DNA of 64,000 nucleotides from Strix aluco (Eukaryota > Chordata > Aves > Strigiformes > Strigidae). Positions 14,006 through 28,238 of the stretch are shown in pieces (positions within the stretch are counted from its first letter, which is position 1; every line of letters starts with the position of its first letter). Location of the stretch: positions 136,252,621 to 136,316,620 of the forward strand of contig NC_133931.1 in the NCBI RefSeq assembly GCF_031877795.1, read 5' to 3'. Under the pieces are notes generated by a model. That model made no database searches and was not told the origin of the DNA. It worked only from the letters and a program-made list of their open reading frames with translations. The position numbers were made by a program, and so were the translations under genes.

Positions 14006-14984
14006 TACAGACTCCATGGGGTACCATAAGTGAAGATTCACCAGAATTCTCCATTGTAAGATCTTCCTTTTGTGCTGGCTTTTGTCCTGGCAGGAGATAA
14101 ACCATCTCCTTCACTTTGTCTGGGACACAGATGGGTATGGGCAACATTCTCCCACTATTGAGTCATTAATCAAAAGGATCTATTTTTCCACTTTTTAGTG
14201 GCCTCCTTTTTTCAAAATTTTGTCATCGAGTAGACTGTTGAATATTTTCTATTTATACAAGCCTGACCTTTTCCTAAACCAGCTTGAATTGATTAGTGTC
14301 AATATTCTCTAAACCATGCAGTTTTTCTACACTTTTAATAAAACACGGATACTTGAGAGCTTCCTGCCTCCAAGGCTCATTGAAAGACAAAAAATGGGCA
14401 AAATGTAATGCAGCAATAGAGAGCACAGTTTATCATGATTTTTTCCAGATATGGCATTTTGATAAAATTTAAAATTTGTCCTTGAGCATTCAAGTATTAA
14501 AAAATATTTGTGAGTTTCAAAAATCCAGTGTTGGTATCTGTGAAATAGATGTAGAACCATTTCTCATTCTTTCAGGCAGCTCCTAAAGGATATATTGTGG
14601 GACACCATCTGGTGGATAAATGTAGTTAAAGCAAATATTTATATGTGCAAACAAATTTTTTTTGTTGTTCTGTGAAGTTCGTACTTGCTCAGATAGCTTA
14701 CAGTTTCCCTAGCCTTATCTGGTCTCATACTAAAGGGAGGTTGGAAGTACTGTTCTGATGAAAATCCTTCACAAGCATGGCCTCTGAGTAACCTAGACTG
14801 TGAAAGACCTTTGCGCTTAAAGTACTGAAATGTAACAAATTTTGAATGTTGATGATACCTATGGCTGCATTTCACCATTAGCATTTTAGCATGTGCTTCT
14901 GGAGTATTTATCATGCTTTTATATACATCATGAAGCAATCTCAAAGCATAGGAACTAGGTTGCTTTTGGATGAAATCAAACTAG

Positions 14985-15070
14985 AAGGGGGGTTCCCTGC
15001 CCATGGCATGGGGGTTGGAACTAGATGATCTTTAATTAGATGATCTTCCAACTCAAACTACTCTATGATT
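14985..15070 (+). mobile_element. CR1 3'-end fragment
   Basis: A remnant of a CR1 3' terminus, with TTGGAACTAGATGATCTTTA, then TTCCAACTCAAACTACTCTA and TGATT. An internal repeat of TTAGATGATCTT shows a small duplication. Only the last 90 or so bases of the element are present. Confidence 0.85.
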
Positions 15071-15530
15071 TTATATGCTCCAGAAGCACACCTAACGCTC
15101 CCCAGCCACACGACCAGGCTAGAAATACCCCTAAATAAACCTTTCTGAAATGTGTGGTGTGGATGTTAAGCTCTCAGCACTAACTCTTTCATGCCACAAA
15201 TCTTTCCTATTAGCCTGAACTACATACTAATGCAGACGTCATTCATGTGGCTCACCTGAACTTACCCACTACCTAGATGGGCTTTGAGAATCCGACTGGA
15301 AACTTCAGTCCATTCAGAAAAGTGAACTTCAAAATGGAAACACTGATGGGGCAGGCTCATGTATGCTTGAAGTTTGGATCTATGCTATGTAATGTACTAG
15401 CTAACTACAAAGCCCTTCATTAAAGCTTTTCTCCTTAGTAAAATAGAATCCAGAACAATTAATTTTCAGAACATGCTATTTTTTTTCTTGGTGTGATAAG
15501 ATGAATGTTTTGAGAGATTTCATAAAGTCA

Positions 15531-16522
15531 TCATGGAATCATAGAATGGTTTGGGTTGGAATGGACCTTAAAGATCATCTAGTTTCAACTCCCCCTGCTG
15601 TGGGCAGGGAAACCTCCCACTAGACCAGGTTTTTCAAAGCCCCGTCCAACTGACCTTGAACACTGCCAGGGAGGGGACATCCACAGCTTCTCTGGGCAAA
15701 CTGTTCCAGTGTCTCACTCTCACAGGAAATAATTTCTTCCTTATATCTAACCTAAATCTACCCTCTTTCAGTTTAAAACTGTTACCTTTTGTCTTACCAC
15801 TACATGCTCTTTTAAAAAGTCCCTCCCCATCTTTCCTGTAGGCCCCCTTTGAGTACTGGAAGGCTGCTAGAAGGTCTCCCCGGAGCCTTCTCTTCTCCAG
15901 GCTGAACAACCCCAACTCCCTCAGCCTGTCCTCATAGGGGAGGTGCTCCAGCCCCCTGATCATCTTCATGGCCTCCTCTGGACCTGCTCAAGCAGGTCCA
16001 TGTCCTACTTATGCTGGGGGACCCAGAGCTGAACACAGGACTCCAGGTGGGGTTTCACGAGAGTGGAGTAGAGATGGAGAATCACCTCCTTCAGCCTGCT
16101 GGCCATGCCTTTTTTGATGCAGCCCAGGATATGGTTGGCTTTCTGGACTGTGAACACCCACTGCTGGATCACAGTCAGTTTTCCATCTGCTAATACCCCC
16201 AAGTCCTTCTCCGCGGGGCTGCTCTCAATCCACTCATCGCCCAGCCTGTATCTGTGCTTGGGATTGCCCCGACCCACATGCAGGACCTTGCACTTGGCCT
16301 TGTTGAACTTCATGAGGTTCACACGGGCCCACCTCTCCAGCCTGTCCAGGTCCCTCTGGATGGCACATCCCTTCCCTCCAGCGTGTCGACCGCACCACAC
16401 AGCTTGGTGTTGTCAGCAAACTTGCTGAGGGTGCGCTCAGTTCCACTGCCCATGTCACCAACAAAGGTGTTAAACAGTGCTGGTCCCAGTACTGACCCCT
16501 GAGGAACACTGTGGTGTATTCT
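15531..16522 (-). mobile_element. CR1 LINE, 5'-truncated, minus orientation
   Basis: The minus strand reads the C-terminal part of CR1 reverse transcriptase in two blocks. Positions 16400-16005 include the motif [20 protein letters not shown], and 15969-15634 include the motif [20 protein letters not shown] 3' tail ends in ATTCTATGATTCCATGATG near 15,531. The blocks are separated by a frame break near 16,000. The 5' end is truncated near 16,522, as is usual for CR1. Sequence and tail fit the CR1-E/J-like families of neoavian birds. Confidence 0.93.
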
Positions 16523-17261
16523 ACTAAATCTCTTAACATTTTGAAGACAGCATTACTGATATGAATGTTATACATGTGTTTGAAAAATGCATTTTGTCTG
16601 CTACTTTTATATTTCTCATGAAGCAAGCAAATAGAGAGATAGGGTGTCTTTTTTAAAATTAAAAAAAAAAAAATTGAGACAGAGAATTACATCTGTGTAT
16701 AATCATAGCTGATGTGCTGAAAATTTAGACCATTGCGAGCTCATCCTCAACAAAACCTTATACAATCATCCCCTTTTCATGCCAACAAAATGAGTTTTAA
16801 GGCCTGGACTTTTCTACAACATAAATGTAAAAATAAAGCAGCGTGTTGGGAAATATTATCGACACCACTATATGTCTGATGAGCTATAACACATTGCTTT
16901 ATGCTGGTTTCTAGGTTAAGCCTGGCTGTAAATCTGTAAGCACATACAACTTTGTAGTACTTTCACCTGATAGGATATGATATAGAATCTTAAAATATAC
17001 AAGCTGTGTATTTAAAACAAACTAAGCGCAAATTCTTACAATTCAGAAAGCAGCAGTATTCTTGTAAAGAGAGGATATAATTTACTGAAATTGTTTTTAC
17101 TAGGCACACCCAATTTTAACTTTTATGAGGCCAAGATAAGTAACACTGATTTCTTAAGTTATTTTAACAACAAACTTAACTATTCAAGCTTTACATTCAC
17201 ATTTAGGATTAGAAATGCCATCAGATTGATGCTTGCATTTAAATAGAGCTTTTAATTTTAT

Positions 17262-17830
17262 TTTAAGGATGTAAGAAAGGCTCTACTGGGTCAGACCAAT
17301 GGTCTCTCCAGCCCACTTTTCTGTCTCCAGCAGTGGTAATAGCAGCAGCTATTCACAGAGAATAGCTGTTTTCAGAGGTCCATTCCTCTTTCAGACAAGC
17401 CCAGCCGTTTTCAGAGGTCCATTCCTCTTTCACTTTCTACAATACACCATTGTTGTGTTAGGGATGCCAGAGGCACATCCCTACCCTATGGTGATATTGT
17501 CCATTTATTTGACTAATCCCTTTTTGAACCTGTTGACACAGTTTGCCTCTACAATCTCATGTGATAGCAAGTGCTAGAAGTCCACTACCTTGTGTTTAAA
17601 GGAATGCTTTATTTTATCTGTTTCAAGTTGATGTTCTATTATCTTTATTATGTATTACAGGATGAAGTGAACAGAAGTTCTGCCTTCACCTTATCCACTA
17701 TTTTAATGACTTTGTAACCCTCATCACTTTTCTTCTCAGCCTTCTCTTTTCACTGCTGAAGACTCCCAACTTTTTTAGTATCTCCTCATAAGGGAGCTGC
17801 TCAATTCCTTATTCATTTAAGTTGCCTTAG
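17262..17830 (+). mobile_element. Ancient amniote CR1/L3-like repeat, decayed
   Basis: It begins with a GGATGTAAGAAAGGCTCTAC then TGGGTCAGACCAATGGTCTC segment, familiar from old amniote CR1-type repeats. Near 17,735-17,810 it continues with TTCTCAGCCTTCTCTTTTCA and CCTCATAAGGGAGCTGCTC, again CR1-like. The middle is strongly eroded. Family assignment is from memory. Confidence 0.6.
17364..17432 (+). repeat. Direct duplication inside the old repeat
   Basis: GTTTTCAGAGGTCCATTCCT plus CTTTCA occurs twice, at about 17,368 and 17,407, about 39 nt apart and almost identical. It is a local duplication inside the decayed CR1-like copy and younger than that element. Confidence 0.85.
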
Positions 17831-20800
17831 AGCTGCATGTTGTTACACAGAATGCCAAGACATTTTTAAATTTTTTTGAGAGCTTCTCAGCAAATTCTGG
17901 GATCCAGCTGATGAAAACTGAAGGTTTCCATATTATCAATCTGATAGTTGCTTTTCTAGTAAGACTGGTTATTTTTCCTTATTTCTTATTCCTAATGGTT
18001 CAAAAAAATTAATTCTGGAGAATATAGTTTGATTTTCCTTCTTACTAATTTCAACCTACTATTTTATATGTAATGCTATTCATTACTTCAAATATAAAAT
18101 TTTGAGGAGTACCTTATTTTTGCCATAGCAGGCTAATATATTTAGCTGTGCTTCAGTAATACTTACAGTTTCCTCTAACGTGCTATTTGGTTATTCCTTT
18201 AATGCATTTATCTATCTACAGCTCTTTTAATTATGTTAGGCTCTTCTGGAATGTCTTTAAAGTTTTCCTCAAAGACTCTGAATCATATATATTCATCGCC
18301 TTCACTGACACTCAGTATTTCTCCTGCTCTAGCAATTTAGGCTGAACACTGGTTTTGAAAACTTTCCTTTTTGTTTTCATTTGAGGGGTGTTTTTTCCAC
18401 CTTGTATGTTAGAAATTTAATTTTGCATTAGTAACAAGTATTATGTAGAAGTACAGAACCTTATCGCCTCAGGTAGCTATCTTCTTTTCTCCCAGGAGAA
18501 AAATACAAGCATTGTGCTGACTGTTACTGATTTATAGAACACAAAGGCTTCATTCATTCTCATTTCAAGGTCATCGCTATGTGATCTTCTTTGAACAACT
18601 TGCAGATAAGCATCAAGAAGTCCTCATGAATAACAATGACTAAACTGTCAAGACAGTAATAGTATGATTGAGGAGAGCATCCTCTAAACGCAACATATAC
18701 TACGGAATGTGGAAAAAACTTCCATGCCTTACAGTTGTGATAAAATGGCATGTTCCATTTTTAATGTAATGTTGAACTGGATTACTGATTGGAATCAAGT
18801 CTTAAACGAAAGGCTTATTTAGCCAAGAAAAGGGGTTTTGACATTTTGAATAAAGCAAAGTGATGTGCAGGAAGCTCAGAGAATATAATATCTTTCTCTG
18901 GATCCTTTGTTCCTGTGTGGGAGGTCACTGTATAGCATTCAGTGAAACTCCTTGATGCTGCTGAGTTTCATGAGCAGATTGACAAAATGCACAGTTTGGC
19001 ACAATTGTCTATTTCTGATCAGGATTACAAATAGCCAGGGTGGCAAAGATCCAAACTGACCTATATTGGTGCAATAATTTGAGTAATTATTCAGGGAACC
19101 ATACTGCAAACACATGTAGTTCTTTACTTTCATGTGGAGTTCAAAATGCTGCAAAAATCTCATGGTATGTGAGTTCCATGCTGCACACGTTGATTAATAG
19201 CATGGTGAGGTACCATATGAGACTGAGACAAGAAGATACATACAAGAAGGTTCTAAAGAGTGATAAACTGGGTTTATTTAATTCCTAGATAAATTTCATA
19301 GAAGTAGGACACATATGTGAAAATTGGATGGTAAATATTCCCATGCCCAGTGCGACTAGGAATGTCATGTATACTAATTAAGCAAACAGAAACAAAAAAA
19401 CCAGTTTGTATGTATTTTTGAGGTGCATACAATTCACAATAGAACAGGTTTCCAGTCTCAGTGCCAGATAAGCTTAGTCAAAAAGGATAATTGATTGGTT
19501 TTATGCACCATTGCACAGTGTCTAAAGGCATTCATATTCTATGGTTGATTGCATTTTGAATATTGCCAAAATGAATACAATCCCCTCACTGTTGAACAAG
19601 ATCATAATATTTATATTGACAATTGAGAACTTTGAATAATACATAGTCCCATCAAGTCTTTTCTATAAAATTAAGACTCTTTTATGTCCGAAATCACAAA
19701 CAGATTGCACAGTCCAAATAGTTAGGATTTTGTCAGCATTTTTCAATTAAAATTGCTTATTTGTGTAAGTTGTGTCTTTGTCATATAAATATGAAAATAC
19801 ATTCTCACAGTATGGACTTGGATTCAATTCAACTTCCAGTTTCTCTTGTATGTTCTTATAGTAAGCTATCTGCCCTCTCAAAATTAGATATAAAGGAAGT
19901 CCTTCATTTGTGAGGCTGAGAGAATAAAACTCTGTTCCCATTTAAAAATTGTTTGTCTTAAAAATTAGTATTAAAAACAGAGACATCTTTCAAGAAGAGT
20001 GACCAGATTCATTTTGACAAAGCGCAGGCTGAGGAAGGGTATGTTCTCTCTCTGAAAAACATCCCTCTTTTCAGCCAAAACTTGGAATAAAAAGTTATTT
20101 CAAAATTTCTGATGGAACATGGAAACAATCACTATATTCTGTGAGTGTCCCAGTCAAGCAAGAATGTAGAATCACTTTTAACATACCAATTTTCAGGCAC
20201 TTCAAAAATTTCTTCTCAGGCTCAAACTTCACTGCATGCATTTAAGTATTTTAAAAGTTTTAAAAACTTTTTTATTAAAATGTCTTTAAATTCACTTTCT
20301 TTTTTTTTTTTTTTCCCCTTCTAATTGCAGGGAGTCCTGCTATTTGGACATAGATTTGAGAGTCAGTAGAAATTAGTTTTATTTTCATCACTGCCATTCT
20401 GTGATTTTAGAATTCTGTGCTTTGAATTCTCCATGAGTAAACCATGGATAAAAATAATTTCCTTGGTATAAAGCTTCAGGATTTATTGATGAAAGTATCT
20501 CCATAAAAACCAATGAGATTAATTCTGGTTGCTGGACTTAACAAAAAAGCTGTAAGGTATCTAGGTATCCTAGAACAATTTTGAGATGTAAAATGATTGA
20601 TCTTTCTTTCAGAGAATAGTTTAACTAAAGCTTTCACCTGCATTGAAGGCAAACAGGTTAGCCCAGGCCAAGGCAAAGACAGCACCAGCCTTGCTCATCT
20701 TTTTTTAAGGGACATTTTTGTTGTCAACAAAACTTGAGGGGAAAAAAAGAAAGAAAAGGCAAGTGGAATAGCCTCACCATTGCAGTATATCCAATAAACC

Positions 20801-22464
20801 AGCAGTTACATTTTTCTCATGGAAGGCTTAAATTGAAATTCCTGCCACAAACCTGGCAGAGAAGTGATTTGAGGCATAGAAGACCTCCTCAGAAGAAAGT
20901 GCACACAGAAAGACTGATGCAACTGGCATGTTGGGTTGATGCTGGACAGTCTCTGGGACAAAGGGAGTCCCTTTGAGTACAGTGCCCCTGCCCAAAAACT
21001 ACCTCTGAACATTTTCTTCATTCTTTACTGGCAGAGGAAAAGGGCACTGGGCTTCTTTGGGTGCCTAACTCCCAAGGAAGTCACAGCTGCAGGTTGAATT
21101 TTCTGTTGGCTAGCTTAGACTACAATCTGCCCTGCAAACCGATTTCAGTTAATTCCCTTATAGACACCTAATTTTTCCAGGGCATTGAGCATGGCAAGTT
21201 CACTCAAAATTCTGAATTTCTGTAAGTGACAGGGTTTCTGGCAGTCAGGCACAGCAATACTAAGTTTTATAACTCATATGTCTCCCTTTTAAATCCAGAT
21301 AGAGGTCTTCTGCTTGTGAGTGTTAGATAAAAAGGAGATAATCTTCCCTGTGTGAAGAATGCCACTGAAGCAAGGCATTGCTTTCCCCTAATTTTCACAC
21401 AGCTACATTTCATAATGGGATTGCTAAAATAGGGGCACTTATTTCTGTTTTTTCGACCTTATCTTTATGTCTCTATCATTCCACAACTTAAAGTTTTTCT
21501 TTCTTCTTGTCTAATGTTCCTCCACTATCCTTGTGACACAAAATGGCATGGGCTATACAACATAAGTGCTAGTGGATCGCTGCTGTAAAATGCATCTACT
21601 GAGAGTCAGAGTATAATTAGAAGCTGCACAATTAAGAGCTTTAAAGACGAACAATGAAGTCCTGAAGGCAATCAGAGCATTGAGGATAAAGGTGTTGTGC
21701 TTTGTTGTTGTCAGGAGGGCTGCAAAGCCCCTTGTCACCACTGGCTGTTCTGCGAGGGCCCATGAGGTCTGACTGCCTTGCAGAGGTGACTGAGAATCCT
21801 TTGAGTTTATGGAGCACCATTTTGGAATTTTACTCTGGGATGTCTCAGGTATCAGTTCAAAATATTAATTTGTGTAATTTTTGAAGTTCTGTGAGAATTC
21901 TGCAGAACTGCTGCCTACCTTTGTTGAAGATATTTCTAAAGCATTAACTGAGACTTCTTTGGTTCTTTTAGGCAGTATGGGAGAAGATCAGAGAAAATTG
22001 TTCAGGATGTGCTGTTTAATCTTAGCACACAGATTGCATGCCAAAGCTGTTTATGTATGTGGTTAGCACAGTAATAGAGAGGGGGGGAAAAAAACCCCAA
22101 AAAACCCAACCAGAAAGCCAGTTGCAATGAATTTAGATTGTTCTTATTTGTGGTGGGGTTTTTTTGCTAGTGATTATTTGGAAAAAACAGTATTTAACTA
22201 CAATCCCGTCAACCCTGGAGTTAAATATTCAGCACTGCTTACTAGTGACCTAGCATTAAAAAACATAAGATTTACTGGCAGTTATTAATGTTCTAATAGT
22301 AGATGTTTTAGACCATTCTGAGAGTTAAAATGGTACTGTATAAAGAGCTTACAGATACATATCCATATCCAACTCCAGTAAATTCCTAACAATGCACTGG
22401 CAGACACAGGAAATCTCATAGAAAACTATCCCAGTGCAGACTAGGCAGTATTTTATTTCTGGCC

Positions 22465-23004
22465 CTACAGAACTCACCTCGAATACTGTGTTCCATCTTG
22501 AATACTGTTTGGTTTTGGGTCCCTCACTACAAGAAAGACATTGAGGTGCTGGAGTGCACCCAAAGAAGGGCAACAAAGCTGGTGAAGGGTCTAGAGCACA
22601 GGTCCTATGAGGAGCAGCTGAGGGAACTGGGGTTGTTCAGTCTAGAGAAAAGGAGGCTGAGGGGAGACCTTATTGCTCTCTACAACTACCTGAAAAGAGG
22701 TTGTAGTGAGGTGGATGTCAGTGTGTTCTCTCAAGTAACAAACGACAGGACAAGAGGAAATGGCCTCAAGTTGCACCAGGGGACGTTTAGATTGGATATT
22801 AGGAAAAATTTCTTCACTGAAAGAGTTGTCAAGCATTGGAATGGGCTGCCCAGGGAAGTGGTTGAGTCACCATCCCTGGAGGTGTTTAAAAGACGTGTAG
22901 ATGTGGCACTTAGGGACATGGTTTAGTGGTGGACTTGGCAGTGCTAGGTTAATGGTTGGACTCGATGTTCTTAAAGGTCTTTTCCAATCTAAACAATTCT
23001 ATGA
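22465..23004 (+). mobile_element. CR1 LINE, 5'-truncated, plus orientation
   Basis: The sequence carries the last part of CR1 reverse transcriptase, open over 22,498-22,926 with motifs [20 protein letters not shown] and [17 protein letters not shown]. The standard 3' end follows: GTTGGACTCGATG, then ATTCTATGA at 22,996-23,004. A short duplication (GAATACTGT at about 22,480 and 22,500) disturbs the 5' edge. Confidence 0.93.
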
Positions 23005-26000
23005 CAATATTTTAATCAAGAAAATTACATGTATAAAATGCAGTTTCAGAAAATGTGTACATTTCGTCTTGTTTTTCAAGCTGAAACCAAGGACTAGATT
23101 TAGAAGCTATTCAGACATCTAGAGTTACAAGCAAGTATCTAATGTCACCTTCCAAAATGCCTAGCATAAATTAGTTTTCTTTGTCAATCAGATTGCTAAA
23201 CATTAATTTTTAGGATTTTTTAAAAACTTACTATACCTGCACTTTGTCCCAGAGCACCAAAGGGAAACTGAAATACTGAAGAATTTTTTGAGATATCCCT
23301 AATTTTATCCCAAGCTTCTCTATTTTTGCCTTGGGGATGTCCGTTACTGAGGCTGAAGAACGAATACACTCTGTTGAAGATGGGTTCACACTTTCAGCTT
23401 AGAAATCAGACTCTTTTCTTCTTCCCCCTTGGGCATATTCGCAGTTCAGATAGAGGAGTGTAAAAAATAAATTCTTGGACATAATGAACAAATTAGAAAG
23501 TAACAAGAGCTAGAGGATTTTCAAAGGATGGATGTTTGTTACTTTCTGAAAATCTGAAAAATTAAAGTGCATCAAATTCGGAACCAAAACTGTTTAAATA
23601 TAGTGATAGTTTGGCGTGAATTTCATGGAATATATGTTCTTTTCTTAGGTTTAAAAAACTTGGGGAAATATAGGATTAAGATTATCATTCTAGATACACT
23701 AACTTCTTCTTGGTTATGTGGACTAGTTTAACAGGGTCATTTTTATGTATCTTACACAGTTACACTGAATCAATACTAAATATTACAGTATTCCACCTTA
23801 ATCTATGATTTTTTGTTGTAACCAGGGAAAAGAATTTTGAGATAGAATAACTTGAAGGCAGAGAAACCCTAGCTGTACTCTGAACTGTCGACAAAATGTT
23901 GGTCCTGGAAAACAGAATTACAATAAGCAAGATCAAGCTTATGCCACTAAAAGATAGTAAGGAAACAAAGAAATAACTAGAAGGCATCCACTCCATTTTG
24001 CAAAAGTATTTCAAAATTCTGAACTATGTCCTTGTTGAATGGAATATTTTAAACATTTATGTAAAATTATTTGTTTCAAAGTAGTTTTTTTAAAATTCAG
24101 AAATTCAGCTCTTACAATTCTCCTTTCCATTCTGAAGTTACATAAGTTTCCTGGATCACTAGAACTTCCTAAAAACGTCTGGCTTTAACAAAGCAGTATA
24201 TTTGAGTAGTATTTTTAGGTGAAAATCTTAGCATCTTGAATGAGCTAAAATAATAAAAGCCAATGCTATGTATGTGTGTGTGACTAGAATTTTTTTAATC
24301 ACATCAGATATACACCTTTTAATGGAAAGTTATTCCCACTCATCAATAAGCAGACACACAAAACGGGGAGTTTCCTTGTATCAATAGCCTTTAATTAATG
24401 GCAAATCTGTCTCCTCAAGGCAATCAGGTAGCTCTGACACCTGCAGCTACTGGAAACATTTAAGAAGGAATCAAGCTAGTGGGAGCCTGGGGAAATACAA
24501 ATACAGCAAATGGATTGAAAATACTTCAGCTGGTGCTTAGAGATTGTACAATCAGGAGGTACCACTCTTTGCTAATAAAAACCCCCTAGAACTTGCCAAG
24601 AGTTAGCTTACTGTGGTATTGAAGCAATTAACAAATACATTTAGCAGAGGAGAAAGCGTTATTATGGATTAAAGCAGTGTTTATACACAAAACTATATGG
24701 AGGTAAAACAGCTCTCTTAAGATGACATTCCTTTTAAGGTCTGCTGGTACACTTCACAGAACACATCTATCACTTTTTTAGAAACACAGATGTTTCTGTG
24801 GAAGTGGGGTCTACCCACGTATGATCTTATAACTGTATATGTCTTTTTAAAAAGAAATCACAAACTCAGCCTGACAGGCATAAAAGCCAAATTCTCAAAG
24901 GTAGCAGTGTACCTAGAAGTCCAAACAGTCTAAAAGCTCTTTATAATTCATGTAGTTTGAGTAATTCCTCTGTGTTTGACAGTTCCAGAGTCCATATTGG
25001 ATTCAAATGTGCTTACTTACAATGACTTACTTGTTCGAGTTCCCTACCACTTTTACAAACATACTCTCAAGTATTTTCCTCCCCAGTACAGTTTTGTGAA
25101 CTTGAACGCGTATCTTTGTCAGTCATGGGCCTAAATAATGCCAATACATATTGGTGTACATACTGGGCCTCTACATCATTGCAAGATAATACTATGAAAA
25201 AATGAGACCATGGGCATAAGAAAACTTTAACCTAAATTTATTAAACTGTTCCTACATGACAGTGCAATCACCATGCCTACCAGCTCTATAAAAACCTCGA
25301 AAGTCAGTCACAACTACATAGTTTGTAAGAATCTTGCAGTTCATGAAGGTGCTCTTCAAGCACCTTCTCCAGCCCTTCATCATTCAATGTTACTGATCCC
25401 TTTTTCTCAAACATGAAGGCAAGAAAGAAGAAACATAATCAGAAACAGTTGTGAAACATAATTATGCTATTTTCATTCTGCGGCTAATTGGCAAGAACAC
25501 AACAAATTTATGAATGTGATTATACAAACGTAAGAGGAAAACAGTGGATTCGAACTAGAAGGTCTGTTTCGGGTCTAAATCCTGTATTCTGTGCAGGACA
25601 GTATCGTAGTGTTGGCTTTTGCCGTGTACACAGATTCAAGAGACAACTGAGAACTAATCCATTAATTGCTTGTGATACACTGCTACAGTGTCCAGATGTC
25701 ATTTGATCCTAACTCTTTTACTAGCTTTAGCTACTTTTTAGTACCTTTAGCTTAGGTACAGTACTGAGTATATGGTAATAACTAGAGAATAAGAATAGTG
25801 GTAGTAATGTACGTATAAGTAATTCATTCACACAGCTTAGGTCAGCAGAGCTTTGATAGACTAAACAGAAGTTACAGGATCCCAAAATATCAAATCAGTG
25901 AGACAGATGAGTCAGGGTTTTTCCCAGGGCGGAAGGCACGAAGAAACAATTTCAGTGCCAGGTAGCCAATAAACATAATTTATCCCATATTTAGATTAAG

Positions 26001-28159
26001 GTGCATGATTAGTATTATATAAATTAAGACTTTTTGTATGATTGAGATAATAATTTTAAGACTTCTGGTATTGTGATTGCACTCCTTTTCTCTTGAATGA
26101 ATGTACATAGATGTTCTTACATGTATAAACTCAAACTCTTCTTCAGACTAGTTTTATTTTGTATTTGAATATAATCATTTGCATGTATTTCATATTACAG
26201 TATGAATTCACCACAGGACATGTATTTGCCACGTTATATCTTCATGGCATTAACTGAACAAATAAGTTATTACACATTTTGTTGTTGTTACTGGGAATGC
26301 CTACGCTCTCTGAACACATTCCCTGAACCCTCATGGTTCCACAGATAGTGTGTAGGGGCCAGCAATGGATACAGACCTTCCAACACTCAAGGTAATTAAT
26401 TTAGAACTGTTCCAGTGCATCTCTGCATGGCACAGTCTTGCACCATGTAAACACAGCCTCATTGTCAACATATTAAGACAGAATATCAGAAGTTTACATC
26501 TAAAAATTACTTTGGCAGTCATCACAATTCAAAAATTACTTGGAAATTAAAAGTTAAGGTTTTTTTTCAATATCTGCAGGTTATAAAACCAGTCCAGTGA
26601 CAAAGAATTCTCTGAATTAATAGGCACACTGCCATCAGACATCAGTAAGGATAGTATGGACTTCTACATGTAGAAAGCTCTGCAGACGTTATCCTTGTAG
26701 AAACAGTTATTACTTAAAGGCCTTTAAGATGGTCAATTTTGTTAGAAAGCAGTATTAAAAGTTTTAAAGATGCATAATATGTTTTTATGAAAAATACCAA
26801 CGTTAGTAACTCGATTTCAAGTACTGAGTACAGAAGTTTTACTTACGTGTCTAACAGCGACACTTCTCTGTTAAGTATCTTCCCATGAAGCCTCAGGCAT
26901 TCCAAGCTCATACATTATAGAGGACAAAAATTCCAGTTATCATGTTCTGGAAAGCATATGTGAACACAGCAATGGAGATTTTTTTTTTAATATGTTAGGA
27001 TAGATACAAACCATGGTGAAAGTGCACATACAAAATTTTGAAACATTAGGATGTAAATTTCTGAGACTAGAGTATCATTTGACATAATGTTGTTTACATA
27101 CCCATAAAAGAGCTGCAGCAGACAAGAATTTCTTTTCTGACTGTCGATCAGACTTGGAAGCTGTACTGCAGGAACACTCCAGCACACAGAATGGCCACAG
27201 AACAAAGTTGGTTATGTTGAAATAAATGATACATCCAAATTGTGCTGATAGAAAAATAAGACTGAGCATTTATGTATCGGTTGGAAATCTTCTCCATCAG
27301 GCCTGTCACATTTGTGGTGGTGGTATTCTTTATTCTCCAGGGTAGTATTCAAATGTCGTCAGACTGAAGCTGGATTTGAATGAGCTAGTTCATCCATATG
27401 ATGCAGTCTGCTGGGACAACTTTGCCATGGGCTGCATGTGGACTATTTTGTCTTCTTCCCTTACACTTACTATTGTGTAACATATATTAATTTATATTAC
27501 TCATAATACTAGAAAAACTAAAGAATTCAAATCTCTTGTTTCCCAGGCATAGTCTAACCATTCAAGTTAAACTCTAGCTTCAAACTGAAAATAGTCTGAA
27601 CTGTTTAAATACGGGGTCAAGCTTGTATTATTTATTGGGAAAAAAACATTCTCCCAAAATGCTGCTCCTGAACTTGTTAGGGTCACTGGGTTGTCATCAG
27701 TGCCATCAGCAAGATTAATAGTATGAGTGAGAGAAGTGATTCAAATACCTGAATGCTTTAGGCAGCGTGGAGTATTTGAAACATCTGCACAGGGCTTGCA
27801 GCTACTGGACCTACGGGAGACCTGCACTCTTCTGGAGCAATAGCTGGAATGCAGGTGGGATATCCTACTGATCTTTCCTCAGGCTTCTGGGTTTCACCTG
27901 ATAAACACTGATAACATATTTCCGGTAACAAGAAGAAAAAAGGAAATATGCATTTATCTACAATATTTTGCATTTACTTCACACCTTTTCTAGAGAAATT
28001 TATTTAGTCTCAAAAGCAAGTTAATTGTACTTGTTTCTATGTAGCATTAGTATAACACAGGCAATTTTAAATTTGTCCCGGATAATTCTCTTATTTTTTG
28101 ATGGATGTTCCATAAGTATGCAGAACTGTACAGACATGTGAGATGGAAAATAATTCTGT

Positions 28160-28238
28160 AGTGGGATCTGCTTTCTTTGGAGGGATGGACTAGATGACCT
28201 CCAGGGATCCCCTCCAGCACAAATTACTTGATTCTATA
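28160..28238 (+). mobile_element. CR1 3'-end fragment
   Basis: The segment GGGATGGACTAGATGACCTC is followed by CAGGGATCCCCTCCAGCAC and ends GATTCTATA, which is the diagnostic 3' end of an avian CR1 copy. No coding part remains. Confidence 0.85.

Larger units (their letters stand above)
7716..14984. other. Intergenic, no gene seen
   Basis: Mostly unique AT-rich sequence. It holds the Maf-type site at 8.1 kb, a possible old repeat at 9.66 kb and a small duplication at 13.95 kb. No exon I can support. Confidence 0.65.
16523..22464. other. Intergenic with one old repeat, no gene seen
   Basis: Between the two CR1 copies lies AT-rich sequence containing the decayed CR1-like repeat at 17.26-17.83 kb and a poly(T) run near 20.3 kb. 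No coding signal. Confidence 0.65.

Noticed and set aside
25546-25555. GGATTCGAAC, the reverse complement of a tRNA B-box core
   Set aside because: No A-box at the right distance and no cloverleaf stems can be drawn, so it is neither a tRNA nor a recognisable tRNA-derived SINE.
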